A stretch of DNA of 64,000 nt from an uncultured Aquimarina sp. (GCA_947503835.1 CANNFM010000004.1:124001-188000); one strand, 5' to 3'; positions 18,908 through 28,224 are shown, counted from the first letter of the stretch. Notes: generated from the letters alone by a model not told the origin. Numbers and translations are program-made.

Positions 18908-19663
18908 ATGATGCTGAAAATAAAAGATTTACACGCTAGTGTAGAAGATAAAGAAATTCTAAAAGGCCTTAATCTAGAGGTTAATGCAGGAGAGATTCAC
19001 GCTATAATGGGACCAAATGGTGCAGGTAAAAGTACATTAGCCAATATCATAGCTGGTAAAGAAGAATATGAAGTGACACAAGGCGAAATTCTTTTAGAAG
19101 GAGAAGATATTGAAGAATTAGCGGCTGAAGAGCGTGCTCACAAAGGGGTTTTTCTTTCATTTCAATATCCTGTTGTTATACCAGGAGTAACGGTAACTAA
19201 TTTCATGAAAACTGCGATCAACGAAACCCGAAAAGCACAGGGTCTTGAAGAGATGCCGGCTAAGGATATGTTGAAGAAAATTCGTGAAAAATCTGAGCTA
19301 TTAGAAATTGATCGTAAATTTTTATCCCGCTCCCTTAATGAAGGGTTTTCTGGAGGTGAAAGAAAGAGAAATGAAATTTTTCAGATGGCAATGATGGAGC
19401 CCAAATTGGCTATTCTGGATGAAACAGATTCTGGTCTCGATATTGATGCACTAAGAATTGTTGCTAATGGAGTAAATAAATTGAAAAACTCAGACAACGC
19501 TGTTGTTGTAATTACACATTATCAAAGACTGTTGGAACATATTGTTCCTGATTTTGTACATGTATTGTATGACGGTAAAATTGTGAAATCTGGCACCAAA
19601 GAACTAGCTCTTGAGTTAGAGGAAAAAGGATATGATTGGATTAAGGAAGAGATAAACGCATAG
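18908..19663 (+). CDS. sufC: SUF system ATPase SufC
   Basis: A 251-residue ABC-type ATPase that powers the SufBCD scaffold. Walker A GPNGAGKST, signature SGGERKRNE, Walker B LAILDETDSGLD and the H-loop ITHYQR are intact. Two adjacent Met codons (18908, 18911) could start it; the second matches the family N-terminus MLKIKDLHASV. It begins three bases after the lactonase-like gene. Confidence 0.97.
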   Translation: MMLKIKDLHASVEDKEILKGLNLEVNAGEIHAIMGPNGAGKSTLANIIAGKEEYEVTQGEILLEGEDIEELAAEERAHKGVFLSFQYPVVIPGVTVTNFMKTAINETRKAQGLEEMPAKDMLKKIREKSELLEIDRKFLSRSLNEGFSGGERKRNEIFQMAMMEPKLAILDETDSGLDIDALRIVANGVNKLKNSDNAVVVITHYQRLLEHIVPDFVHVLYDGKIVKSGTKELALELEEKGYDWIKEEINA

Positions 19664-19690
19664 TTAAAGTTTCTGGTTTATTGTTTAAGA

Positions 19691-20139
19691 TTTCAAGTTT
19701 ATTAAGTATAGATGGCAACCATTAAGAAGTTTGAAAATTTAGAAATTTGGCAAGAAGCTAGAAGATTAAGTAAGGAAATTATTGTTTTATCCTTAACAAC
19801 AGAATTAAAAAAGGACTATAAGCTGAAAGATCAAATTAAAGGTTCTTCGGGTTCGGTAATGGATAATATTGCCGAAGGTTTTGAAAGAGATGGTAATTTA
19901 GAGTTTAGACAATTCCTTTCTATAGCTAAAGGCTCTGCAGGAGAAACAAGATCTCAATTATATAGGATTTTTGATTCAGGATATATTGAAGAAGAAACAT
20001 TAAAAATATTAGTAAGCGATTATGAAACCTTAAGTAGAAGAATTTCTGGTTTTATAAGTTATTTAAACAAAAAAGAATTCAAGGGTACTAAATATAAAGA
20101 AGCTAACTCTTGAAACTTGAAACTGTTTCGTACGAAACA
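19691..20139. repeat. Short inverted repeats bracketing the four-helix-bundle gene, plus a 16-base palindrome
   Basis: TTTCAAGTTT at 19691-19700 is the exact reverse complement of AAACTTGAAA at 20113-20122, and the two lie on either side of the inserted gene. The right end continues with related GAAACTG/GAAACTGAA units and a perfect 16-base palindrome, TGTTTCGTACGAAACA, at 20124-20139. The arrangement suggests that the gene and its borders arrived as a unit. Confidence 0.6.
19712..20113 (+). CDS. Four-helix-bundle protein (S23 / 23S intervening-sequence family)
   Basis: A 133-residue all-helical protein with the family hallmarks FENLEIWQEARRL, LKDQIKGSSGSVMDNIAEGFER and the SAGETRSQLYRI segment. 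Relatives were first found in intervening sequences of 23S rRNA genes but are widespread in Bacteroidota, often within unrelated operons; the role is unknown and a DNA/RNA or assembly function is only speculation. Here it splits sufC from sufD and keeps the operon strand. Flanking inverted repeats support insertion. Confidence 0.88.
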   Translation: MATIKKFENLEIWQEARRLSKEIIVLSLTTELKKDYKLKDQIKGSSGSVMDNIAEGFERDGNLEFRQFLSIAKGSAGETRSQLYRIFDSGYIEEETLKILVSDYETLSRRISGFISYLNKKEFKGTKYKEANS

Positions 20140-20156
20140 AAACATGAAACTGAATT

Positions 20157-21470
20157 ATGGAATTGAAAGATAAACTAGTATCTTCTTTTTTGGCTTTTGA
20201 AAACACAGTAGATATAGATGCTCCTGTTCATGATATCAGAAGTCAGGCCATCAAGGTCTTTGAAGAAAAAGGATTTCCAACCAAAAAGGAAGAAGCCTGG
20301 AAATATACCTCTCTTAATACGGTACTGAAACACGATTATAGCATTTTTCCTGATGAGGAAAATGCATTAGAGTTTAAAGACATTAAAAAGTACTTCATTC
20401 ATGATCTTGATACTTATAAGATCGTGTTTATAGACGGAAAATATTCCTCGCACCTATCAGAAACTACTCATGATAAGATAGATGTATGTTTAATGTCATC
20501 TGCATTAAGTCATGATAAGTATAAAGCTGTTATTGATAATTATTTCAATAAAATAGCAAAGCAAGATGGTCTTACTTCTTTAAATACAGCTTTCTCTAGA
20601 GAAGGAGCATATATCTATGTCCCAAAAAACAAATTGGCAGATAAGCCCATACAGATTATCCATTTTTCTACAGGGAAAGAATCGGCTCAGATGCTACAAC
20701 CTCGTAATTTAATTGTTGTTGAAGAAAACTCACATGTTCAGATTATTGAGCGTCATCAAAGTCTTACCGATAACCCGGTATTGACGAATTCTGTTACCGA
20801 GATTTTTGTAGATAAAAGAGCAATAGTTGATTATTATAAAATTCAGAATGATAATGAACATGCTTCTCTAATAGATAACACCTATATAGAGCAGCAAGCA
20901 CAGAGTGTGGCATCCGTACATACTTTCGCTTTTGGAGGAAATATTACCAGAAACAACCTGAATTTTTATCAAAAAGGAGAAGGTATTGACTCTATTCTTA
21001 ATGGGATAACGATTATAGAAGGTAAACAACATGTAGATCATAATACTCTGGTGCATCATACAGAACCAAATTGTGAGAGTCACCAGGACTACAAAGGTAT
21101 TTTTGATGAAAAAGCGACAGGTGTTTTTAATGGGAAAATTATTGTAAATAAAGAAGCCCAGAAAACGAACGCTTTTCAGTCTAATAATAACATTTTATTA
21201 AGTGACAAAGCAACGATTAACTCAAAGCCACAATTAGAAATTTTTGCAGATGATGTAAAATGTTCTCATGGATGTACTATTGGGCAATTAGATGATAACG
21301 CTTTGTTTTATATGAGATCTCGAGGTATTGGTGAGAAAGAAGCTAGAGCACTATTGATGTATGCATTTGCAAATAACGTATTACAAAGTGTAAAAATACC
21401 TCAGCTAAAGAGTAGGATTAACAAACTTATTGCCAATAAATTAGGTGTAAACCTTGGTTTTGATTTGTAA
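20157..21470 (+). CDS. sufD: Fe-S cluster assembly protein SufD
   Basis: The 437-residue SufD partner of SufB. The N-terminal KKEEAWKYTSLNTVL, the beta-helix, DYKGIFDEKATGVFNGKIIV, KCSHGCTIGQLDDNALFYMRSRG and the helical C-terminus are all characteristic. It is the last gene of the first suf block; a terminator follows immediately. Confidence 0.96.
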   Translation: MELKDKLVSSFLAFENTVDIDAPVHDIRSQAIKVFEEKGFPTKKEEAWKYTSLNTVLKHDYSIFPDEENALEFKDIKKYFIHDLDTYKIVFIDGKYSSHLSETTHDKIDVCLMSSALSHDKYKAVIDNYFNKIAKQDGLTSLNTAFSREGAYIYVPKNKLADKPIQIIHFSTGKESAQMLQPRNLIVVEENSHVQIIERHQSLTDNPVLTNSVTEIFVDKRAIVDYYKIQNDNEHASLIDNTYIEQQAQSVASVHTFAFGGNITRNNLNFYQKGEGIDSILNGITIIEGKQHVDHNTLVHHTEPNCESHQDYKGIFDEKATGVFNGKIIVNKEAQKTNAFQSNNNILLSDKATINSKPQLEIFADDVKCSHGCTIGQLDDNALFYMRSRGIGEKEARALLMYAFANNVLQSVKIPQLKSRINKLIANKLGVNLGFDL

Positions 21471-21491
21471 CATATAGAAGAATATAAAAGC

Positions 21492-21531
21492 AAAGATCTC
21501 ACAAGTTGTAAAAAACGGTGAGATCTTTTTT
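21492..21531. terminator. Terminator between sufD and the serine hydrolase gene
   Basis: Eleven-base perfect stem AAAGATCTCAC / GTGAGATCTTT with a 15-base loop and a T-run on the plus side; the minus side is also T-rich, so it may serve both convergent genes. It overlaps the serine hydrolase stop codon. Confidence 0.82.
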
Positions 21532-22882
21532 ATTCTACCGCTTCAGTAATCTCTTTTATAAACCTATTAAAATCCACTCCTGCATCTCCAATCAATCCAA
21601 AACGCACAATAACTAAATCTTTTGAAGGAATAATAAACACCCGTTGTCCCTGAAAACCATTTGCAGAAAACATATCCCTTGGTGCGTCTGGATAAAATCC
21701 TCCGGCATTTAACCAAAAATGCCCTCCATAATCACCCTCTGATGTTGGGCTTGGTGTAGTGACATAATCTACCCATTGAGGATCAAAAATTTGCGTTCCA
21801 TTCCAATTTCCTCTATGAAGATACAGAAGCCCAAACTTACCCCAATCTCTTACTGTTGCCCATGCATATGAAGAACCTACATAATTACCGGCCATGTCTG
21901 TTTCTAGAAGCATAGAGTGCATCCCGATCTTATCAATAAACTCACGATACGGATAATCCAGATATTCTTGATACGTAGAAAACTGTTTTCTAAGTATTCC
22001 TGACAACAAATTAGAAACACCAGAGGAATAGTACCAATGCTCATTAGGCTTATGAATTACTTTTTTATGAATCTGCGATGTAGTCATATCTCTATCTATA
22101 TACAACATTTTTGTAGCGTCTGAAATAGAACCATAATCCTCTTCCCATTCCAAACCACAATTCATTTGTAGCAAATTATTGATGGTAATTTCCTTTCTTT
22201 CATCATTTTGCCATTCATCTATTGGGGCTTTATCTTTAATATTAATACCCTCTTGCTTCTGTAATACTCCGTAAATAGTTGCTAGAATACTCTTGGTCAT
22301 AGACCACCCTAATAACCTGGAGTTTTTATCTAACTCATCTACATATTTCTCTGCAATAATCTGATCCTTGTATAAGACTAGAACTGCTCTTGTTTTCTTT
22401 TCACTTTCTTGGTTAACATCAAAAATTGAAGTAACGGTTCTATTTACTTTAGCATAATCAATAGTATTAAAAACGGTATCTTTTTGTGGTAATTCTCCAT
22501 ATGGATAGGATAGCCTTGTTTCTGTTTTAGTTCTATTAGGAATTAAAACAGGGGAGTTTTCATCAAAATCTTCATTAATTAAAACACTTCCTAACCCTTC
22601 ACGATAAATCGCTTTTCTTTCTTTTAGTCCAAAAACAGAAGCAACCGTTGTTTTTTCTTTCACATTCACCACATCATCCGCTAAGTTAACCGGAGCAAAA
22701 TTATTGTCATAGGTATCCGTAAATTCCATGCTTCTGTTCCCTATAAAAACAGATGAGTTCATGTTCTTTGCAGAGTACCCTGTTATGATAGCAAGTTTCG
22801 GATAATTTAGAGGAGCAGCAATACAAATTGCAACAAATAAGACAATTAATATACCGCCAATAGTTTTTTTAAATCGCGTCAT
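21530..22882 (-). CDS. Membrane-anchored beta-lactamase-fold serine hydrolase
   Basis: A 450-residue protein with one N-terminal transmembrane or uncleaved signal segment (about residues 7-24). It has the class C beta-lactamase/esterase core: SxxK as Ser194-Met-Thr-Lys197 in GWSMTKSIL, YxN-like YSSGVSN, and a C-terminal GGHFWLNAGG in place of KTG. Such proteins are esterases, peptidases or amide hydrolases rather than antibiotic-resistance enzymes. It is on the opposite strand and separates sufD from sufS. Confidence 0.85.
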   Translation of the reverse strand: MTRFKKTIGGILIVLFVAICIAAPLNYPKLAIITGYSAKNMNSSVFIGNRSMEFTDTYDNNFAPVNLADDVVNVKEKTTVASVFGLKERKAIYREGLGSVLINEDFDENSPVLIPNRTKTETRLSYPYGELPQKDTVFNTIDYAKVNRTVTSIFDVNQESEKKTRAVLVLYKDQIIAEKYVDELDKNSRLLGWSMTKSILATIYGVLQKQEGINIKDKAPIDEWQNDERKEITINNLLQMNCGLEWEEDYGSISDATKMLYIDRDMTTSQIHKKVIHKPNEHWYYSSGVSNLLSGILRKQFSTYQEYLDYPYREFIDKIGMHSMLLETDMAGNYVGSSYAWATVRDWGKFGLLYLHRGNWNGTQIFDPQWVDYVTTPSPTSEGDYGGHFWLNAGGFYPDAPRDMFSANGFQGQRVFIIPSKDLVIVRFGLIGDAGVDFNRFIKEITEAVE

Positions 22883-22937
22883 AAGAAAAAAGGTTAAACC
22901 AATCTAAAAATAAACAATCCTAATTAGAAATACTTAG

Positions 22938-22945
22938 TACTTTTG
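22938..22945 (+). promoter_or_regulatory. -7 promoter element of sufS
   Basis: TACTTTTG is a full match to TAnnTTTG and ends 15 bases before the sufS ATG, so sufS has its own promoter apart from sufABCD. No good TTG is seen at 17-20 bases upstream. A TTG start codon at 22943 would lie inside this element. Confidence 0.58.
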
Positions 22946-22960
22946 CAGAAAGAAATTACT

Positions 22961-24175
22961 ATGCTTGATGTACATAAAATCAGAGAAGATTTTCCGATCC
23001 TAAAAAGAGAAGTAAACGGAAAACCTCTGGTATATTTTGATAATGCTGCCACATCTCAAACTCCACAGGTGGTAATTGATACAATTGTAGAGTATTATAG
23101 TAATTATAATGCTAATATTCATCGTGGTGTTCATACCTTATCACAGGTAGCCACAGATGCCTACGAGCTAGCCCGAAAAAAAGTACAAGAACATTTTAAT
23201 GCCCAGCATATTCATGAAATTATTCTTACATCAGGAACAACGCACAGTATTAATATTGTTGCTACTGGCTTTACGAACTTTCTATCTAAAGGCGATGAGG
23301 TTATCGTTTCTGCTTTAGAGCATCATTCTAATATTGTTCCCTGGCAAATGCTTTGTGATCGTACAGGCGCTGTGCTTAAAGTGATCCCAATGAATGAAGA
23401 TGGAGAGTTGTTGATGGATGTGTATGATGATTTGCTTTCAGACAAAACTAAGCTTGTTTTTGTAAATCATATTTCTAATGCCTTGGGAACTATAAACCCT
23501 ATTGAAGAAATTATTGGAAAAGCTCATAAAGTCGGTGCGGCCGTGTTGATTGATGGTGCACAATCCTGCCCTCATGTAAAGCCCGATGTTCAAGCCTTAG
23601 ATGCGGATTTTTATGTTGCATCTGCGCACAAGCTTTGTGGCCCTACAGGAGTAGGTTTACTTTACGGAAAAGAAGAATGGCTTAATAAGCTTCCTCCGTA
23701 TCAAGGAGGTGGTGAGATGATTGATCAAGTAACTTTCGAAAAGACTACATATGCAGGACTTCCTCATAAATTTGAAGCAGGAACACCTAATATCTGTGGT
23801 GGTATAGCCTTTGGTGCTGCTCTGGATTATATGAACAGTATTGGTTTTGATAATATCGCTAGTTATGAAAATGAACTTCTCGAGTATGGCACAAAAAAGT
23901 TATTAGAGATCGAAGGACTAAAAATCTATGGGACTTCTAAAAATAAGACTTCTGTAATTTCTTTCAACTTAGAAAATATTCACCCTTATGATGTAGGAAC
24001 CATTGTAGATAAATTAGGAATTGCAGTACGTACCGGACATCATTGTGCACAACCCATTATGGATTTTTATAAAATACCAGGAACCATAAGAGCTTCTTTT
24101 TCATTCTACAATACCAAAGAAGAGATAGATGCTTTAGTAGAAGCTGTTAAAAAAGCCAAAATGATGCTTTCTTAG
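22961..24175 (+). CDS. sufS: Cysteine desulfurase SufS
   Basis: PLP-dependent desulfurase that supplies persulfide sulfur from cysteine to SufE and the SUF scaffold. In the 404-residue protein the PLP lysine is Lys224 (SAHKLCGPTG) and the catalytic cysteine Cys362 lies in RTGHHCAQP, the short-loop group II form. The ATG at 22961 gives MLDVHKIREDFPIL; an in-frame TTG at 22943 is rejected because it sits in the promoter. Confidence 0.96.
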   Translation: MLDVHKIREDFPILKREVNGKPLVYFDNAATSQTPQVVIDTIVEYYSNYNANIHRGVHTLSQVATDAYELARKKVQEHFNAQHIHEIILTSGTTHSINIVATGFTNFLSKGDEVIVSALEHHSNIVPWQMLCDRTGAVLKVIPMNEDGELLMDVYDDLLSDKTKLVFVNHISNALGTINPIEEIIGKAHKVGAAVLIDGAQSCPHVKPDVQALDADFYVASAHKLCGPTGVGLLYGKEEWLNKLPPYQGGGEMIDQVTFEKTTYAGLPHKFEAGTPNICGGIAFGAALDYMNSIGFDNIASYENELLEYGTKKLLEIEGLKIYGTSKNKTSVISFNLENIHPYDVGTIVDKLGIAVRTGHHCAQPIMDFYKIPGTIRASFSFYNTKEEIDALVEAVKKAKMMLS

Positions 24176-24349
24176 ACTAGTAAGTATACAGAACAGGAAG
24201 TTTTTAGGTTTATTTGGGGTTGTAAAAAAGGAGAAAGACAATAAAGTTTAATGAGTACTTATATTTCGCTGTATTAGAACAAGTTAAATAAACAATAACT
24301 GATGTTAAACTTCGTTCTTGATTTTACAACATAACCATATTCCCCAGAT

Positions 24350-25471
24350 ATGAAAATCCAACATCTTTTTCCAAAGCATTATGCATTTCTATTTTCAATA
24401 GCTTTTTTAGTATCCTGTAGTAGTGATGATAATGATACGAACACGGTAATTATTGATAATCCCCTTGCAAATCCATTTGATGGTATCCCTGCAGGAAATC
24501 CGGATGGGAGTTATCCCATACCTGTAGAGGCATCACTTGAAGATGTTTCTAATCCAGACACAGTAGTTGGGGATGGTACACCGGGGAGTTGTACAGGTCA
24601 GGTTTTTATTGATGCTGTTGCTAACGGAGGTAAAATTGTATTCGATTGTGGTCCAGATCCTATTACCATAACACTAAGTCAACCTGCAAAAATATTTAAT
24701 GATGCCAACACACAGGTGGTTATTGATGGTGGTGGATTGGTGACGTTGAGTGGCAATAATCAAACTAGAATTCTATATATGAATACCTGCGATCCAAATC
24801 AGGTTTGGACCACAGATCATTGCCAAAACCAAGATAACCCAAAGCTTACGGTGCAGAACATTACTTTTGCCAATGGCAACTCTGTTAATGAAACAGAATA
24901 TGACGGAGGAGGTGCTATATGGGTTCGTGGTGGGCGTTTTAAAGTAGTGAATTCCCGTTTTTTTAATAATACCTGTGCCAGTATTGGCCCAGATGTGGGT
25001 GGTGGAGCTATACGAGTATTCAGTCAATATAACAACCAGCCTGTATTTGTTGTTAATAGTACGTTTGGTGGTAAAGAAAACTTAGGAAACTTTGGGTCAA
25101 ATGGCGGAGCTATAAGTAGCATAGGAGTCTCGTGGACAATTATAAACAGTCTTTTTTCACATAATAGAGCTATTGGCAACGGTGGTAACCCAAGTCAATC
25201 AGGAACTCCAGGAGGAGGAAGCGGTGGAGCAATTTATAACGATGGAAATACAATGACACTTACTCTTTTAGGTTCTAAAATAGAAGTAAACGAGGTAAAT
25301 GATTTTGGTGCGGCTATCTTCTTTGTTACTAACGACCGTAGCGGAAATGTTATGATTAATGAGTCTACCATTCAAAATAATATTGGAGGCTCTTGGTATC
25401 CTTCCTATCCAGGGATTTCTGCCCATGCAGATACCGATATAAGCGTAATAAATTCTACGATTACCGAATAG
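24350..25471 (+). CDS. Surface lipoprotein with right-handed beta-helix
   Basis: A 373-residue protein with a lipobox (FLVSC, Cys23) followed by SSDDND, which resembles the acidic export signal that sends Bacteroidota lipoproteins to the cell surface. The rest is Asn/Gly-rich with repeated parallel-beta-helix rungs (VVNSRFFNNT, IINSLFSHNRA, MINESTIQNN, VINSTITE) and GGGAIWVRGG / GGGAIRVFS turns, as in pectate-lyase-like and polymorphic outer-membrane proteins. It stops in the middle of a rung-like sequence, so a C-terminal part may be lost. No catalytic site is recognisable. Confidence 0.75.
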   Translation: MKIQHLFPKHYAFLFSIAFLVSCSSDDNDTNTVIIDNPLANPFDGIPAGNPDGSYPIPVEASLEDVSNPDTVVGDGTPGSCTGQVFIDAVANGGKIVFDCGPDPITITLSQPAKIFNDANTQVVIDGGGLVTLSGNNQTRILYMNTCDPNQVWTTDHCQNQDNPKLTVQNITFANGNSVNETEYDGGGAIWVRGGRFKVVNSRFFNNTCASIGPDVGGGAIRVFSQYNNQPVFVVNSTFGGKENLGNFGSNGGAISSIGVSWTIINSLFSHNRAIGNGGNPSQSGTPGGGSGGAIYNDGNTMTLTLLGSKIEVNEVNDFGAAIFFVTNDRSGNVMINESTIQNNIGGSWYPSYPGISAHADTDISVINSTITE

Positions 25472-25491
25472 CGGTAAACGCTTATTTTTTT
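25470..25491 (+). terminator. Weak terminator after the beta-helix lipoprotein
   Basis: Short stem AGCG / CGCT with a five-base loop, followed by TATTTTTTT; it overlaps the stop codon. The stem is only four base pairs, so this is a modest prediction. Confidence 0.4.
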
Positions 25492-25807
25492 AGTTCAGTA
25501 TAAAATAGATGTACTGACAAGTATTCTTTCTTTACTAATTTAATGAAGTTTTTCTCCCTTCGTATGCGAAAAAAAGTACTCATAGAAGAGATAGTTTTTT
25601 TGCGTAGAAATCTCATCCTTAACCCTATCTCATCCCAACAGTAGTCAACAAAATCAGTAATAAATATCTAGTTATCAGCATCTTGAAAATAAGTCAATAA
25701 TGACTAAAGACTTAGGTATAATGTTAAAAAATATTAGATTATTCTTGCAAAAAACCTTTTTTCAAGATAACTTTATCACATTCATGTTAACCAAAAATAA
25801 ATATATT
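25492..25807 (+). other. Leader region upstream of the secreted esterase
   Basis: No convincing gene. The esterase frame stays open back to 25700, but that stretch encodes no signal-like or conserved sequence. A hairpin made of CTTG-A-run / T-run-CAAG sits at 25744-25766, about 40 bases before the chosen start; it has no clear purpose beyond a possible leader structure. No clean TTG/TAnnTTTG pair was found. Confidence 0.45.
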
Positions 25808-26950
25808 ATGAAAACAGTACTATTAAGTATTCTGTCAATTTTTTTTCTAGTTTGCAGCGGTATTGCTCAGGACTACGATGTCAGTTCAAGCTCTAAAACC
25901 TTCAGAGATGCAGATCGACGCAATCGAAGAGTAAATGCAAGAATTTATTACCCTAAAGTGAATAGAACAAGCCAAGCACAAGCAGTGCAGGAATCTTTTC
26001 CTGTAGTTATTCTTGGACATGGTTTTGTAATGGGTTCTAGTGCCTATCAAAACTTTTATGACACCTTGGTTCCTCGAGGCTATATTGTAGTTTTTGTGAA
26101 TACTGAAGGTTCATTCTTCGCTAATCATGAAGCATTTTCTATGGATCTTGCTTTTATGGTAGAAGCAATCCAGAATGAAAACGACAATCGAAACTCTGTT
26201 TTATTCGGGTTAGTAGATAACAAAAGTGCCCTAATTGGCCATTCTATGGGTGGAGGTGCAGCCGTTGTTGCCGCTTCTCTAACAGATGTAGAAACACTGG
26301 TTACTTTTGCTCCTGCATTATTACGATTTGATACCCTAACACCAGCTACTAATGTTACTGCAGAGTCTATTGTATTTTCTGGAAGCAGTGATGGTGTAAC
26401 CCCTCCTGATGAGAATCATATTCCGATTTATGATAATTTGGGATCTGATTGTAAATACTTTATAAATATTAAAGGCGGTGCACATTGTTACTATGCAAAT
26501 ACTAACTTCTTTTGTGACTTTGGAGAAAATAGTGCATCAAGCGGTATTCAAATATCACGAACTCAACAACAAGCTATTACGTTTCAATTCTTAAACTCTT
26601 GGCTTGACTACAAACTAAAAGGAGATGTCGCAGCACAACAAAAATTTGTATCTGATATCACAAACTCTAATGACATTACTTTTGAAAATAATTGTGGTAA
26701 TGCCTGGGTACAAGAATCTACAGAGATCAACTTAACTGTGTTTCCGAACCCAGCCAATAAAACATTGAGCATCAAAACGTCTAACAATCAAAAAGTGCAT
26801 AAAGTTGAGCTTTACAGTCAATACGGAAAGCTTATCTCTACCTCAAACACATCTCAAATTGATGTTTCGGGATTAAAACGAGGTCACTATTTAACAAAAA
26901 TCTATGTTGATGGTACAATTGTCACCAAAAAAGTGGTGATTAAAAAGTAG
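25808..26950 (+). CDS. Secreted alpha/beta hydrolase with type IX sorting domain
   Basis: A 380-residue protein starting at the ATG that gives a clean signal peptide (MKTVLLSILSIFFLVCSGIA, cleaved near residue 20). The hydrolase core has the oxyanion segment VVILGHGFVMGSS, nucleophile Ser146 in IGHSMGGGAA, and a late His in GGAHCYY, like chlorophyllase/lipase-type enzymes. Residues about 305-380 form a Por-secretion C-terminal domain (LTVFPNPANKTLSIK ... VELYSQYGKLI ... GLKRGHYLTKIYVDG ... KKVVIKK). It should therefore be secreted or surface-anchored by the type IX system. Substrate unknown. Confidence 0.87.
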   Translation: MKTVLLSILSIFFLVCSGIAQDYDVSSSSKTFRDADRRNRRVNARIYYPKVNRTSQAQAVQESFPVVILGHGFVMGSSAYQNFYDTLVPRGYIVVFVNTEGSFFANHEAFSMDLAFMVEAIQNENDNRNSVLFGLVDNKSALIGHSMGGGAAVVAASLTDVETLVTFAPALLRFDTLTPATNVTAESIVFSGSSDGVTPPDENHIPIYDNLGSDCKYFINIKGGAHCYYANTNFFCDFGENSASSGIQISRTQQQAITFQFLNSWLDYKLKGDVAAQQKFVSDITNSNDITFENNCGNAWVQESTEINLTVFPNPANKTLSIKTSNNQKVHKVELYSQYGKLISTSNTSQIDVSGLKRGHYLTKIYVDGTIVTKKVVIKK

Positions 26951-26992
26951 TATCAATACTAGTTGCGTTTGTATTAAAGTGTTATTAAGGTG

Positions 26993-27018
26993 AGGGGGTT
27001 TTTACTCCCTCATTTTAT
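26993..27018 (+). terminator. Terminator after the secreted esterase
   Basis: Stem TGAGGG / CCCTCA with a loop that includes a T-run, followed by TTTTATTTG. It lies 43 bases after the stop. Confidence 0.6.
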
Positions 27019-27162
27019 TTGATTACAGTCTATAAATCACTAAATTGTATTACAAATGTAGCTACGTTAATAGTTTGTTAATCAAACTGTTAAATAATGT
27101 TTTTATTTCTGTTGAATATAAAAATAAGGTGTTTTTTCGTATATATTGTAATACTCATAAAA

Positions 27163-28173
27163 ATGAAAAAGTTTGTAATTCCGGGCATCATTCTCTCGAT
27201 ATTTTTGTTTTTAGGTTGCCCTGCTAAGAAAAGTACAGATAACAATCCAGAATGTATGGATCCCGAAACGGCTAAAACGGTATATAAACTCTCTAATATT
27301 GATGCTAATAAAAGATGTGGTACCATGCAAGTTTTGGAAAAGCACATGGCTCAAAGACCAAAACTAAAATCCAGAATGGAGGCTATAGAAAAACAATGTA
27401 AGGCCTTTATCGAGCTTAGAAAAAGTGAAAAAATAGCTGATTTAGATACGATAACCATCCCAACGGTTGTGCATGTGATTTATAGCAAAAATGAAGAAAA
27501 TATTTGTAATGAACAGATTCTTTCGCAGATTAAGGTTTTAAACCAGGATTTTACAAAAACGAATACCGATATCTCTCAAATTCCTGATGAATTTTCCAGT
27601 TTAACTGCTGATATCAGTGTTCGTTTCAAATTAGATACCATAATAAGAGTTGCTTCTACAAGAACCGAATGGGGAACCAACGATTTAATGAAGTTTTCTT
27701 CAAATGGAGGTTCGAATGTAATTGACCCCTCGAGGAATTTAAATATCTGGGTTTGTAATATAGGTGGTGGAGTTCTTGGATACGCCCAGTTTCCTGGCGA
27801 TGACCCTTCAACAGATGGAATTGTTGTTTCTCCTGAGTTTTTTGGAACAGAAGGGTCGGTTTCTGCTCCTTTTGATCATGGTAGAACCACTACTCATGAA
27901 GTCGGACATTGGTTGAACTTAAGACATATTTGGGGTGATGGCAACTGCTCTCAAGATGACTTTGTTGAAGATACTCCTGTATCAGATCGTCCTAACTATG
28001 GTTGTCCAGCATATCCAAGAGTTAGTTGTAATTCTAATGATATGACCATGAATTATATGGATTATGTAGATGATAACTGTATGTACATGTTTACTCAGGG
28101 TCAAAAAGATAGGATGAGAGCTGTTTTTGCAGATGGAGGCCCTAGAGAAAGTTTTATAAAACAAATCCAATAG
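27163..28173 (+). CDS. M43 (pappalysin-type) zinc metalloprotease lipoprotein
   Basis: A 336-residue lipoprotein (lipobox FLFLGC, Cys19). The start at 27163 puts the signal peptide at the N-terminus. The extended metzincin site is THEVGHWLNLRHIWGD, with ligands His245, His249 and His255 and catalytic Glu246. The downstream Met-turn MTMNYMDYVDDNCMYMF fits M43 cytophagalysin/ulilysin proteases. It is probably anchored in the envelope and may process secreted proteins or peptides. No type IX domain is present. Confidence 0.9.
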   Translation: MKKFVIPGIILSIFLFLGCPAKKSTDNNPECMDPETAKTVYKLSNIDANKRCGTMQVLEKHMAQRPKLKSRMEAIEKQCKAFIELRKSEKIADLDTITIPTVVHVIYSKNEENICNEQILSQIKVLNQDFTKTNTDISQIPDEFSSLTADISVRFKLDTIIRVASTRTEWGTNDLMKFSSNGGSNVIDPSRNLNIWVCNIGGGVLGYAQFPGDDPSTDGIVVSPEFFGTEGSVSAPFDHGRTTTHEVGHWLNLRHIWGDGNCSQDDFVEDTPVSDRPNYGCPAYPRVSCNSNDMTMNYMDYVDDNCMYMFTQGQKDRMRAVFADGGPRESFIKQIQ

Positions 28174-28224
28174 CACGTTGTCTGATTTCATTTTTTCGAT
28201 ATTTTTAAACAAAAGAGAAAACCC

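Noticed and set aside
19712..20113. rRNA intervening sequence
   Set aside because: The protein belongs to that family but no 23S rRNA sequence surrounds it.
22943..22960. Upstream TTG start for sufS
   Set aside because: It lies within the TACTTTTG promoter element, so it would not be on the mRNA; ATG at 22961 fits the family.
25700..25807. N-terminal extension of the secreted hydrolase
   Set aside because: It would bury the clear signal peptide that begins at 25808.
27097..27162. N-terminal extension of the M43 protease
   Set aside because: It would displace the lipoprotein signal that begins at 27163.
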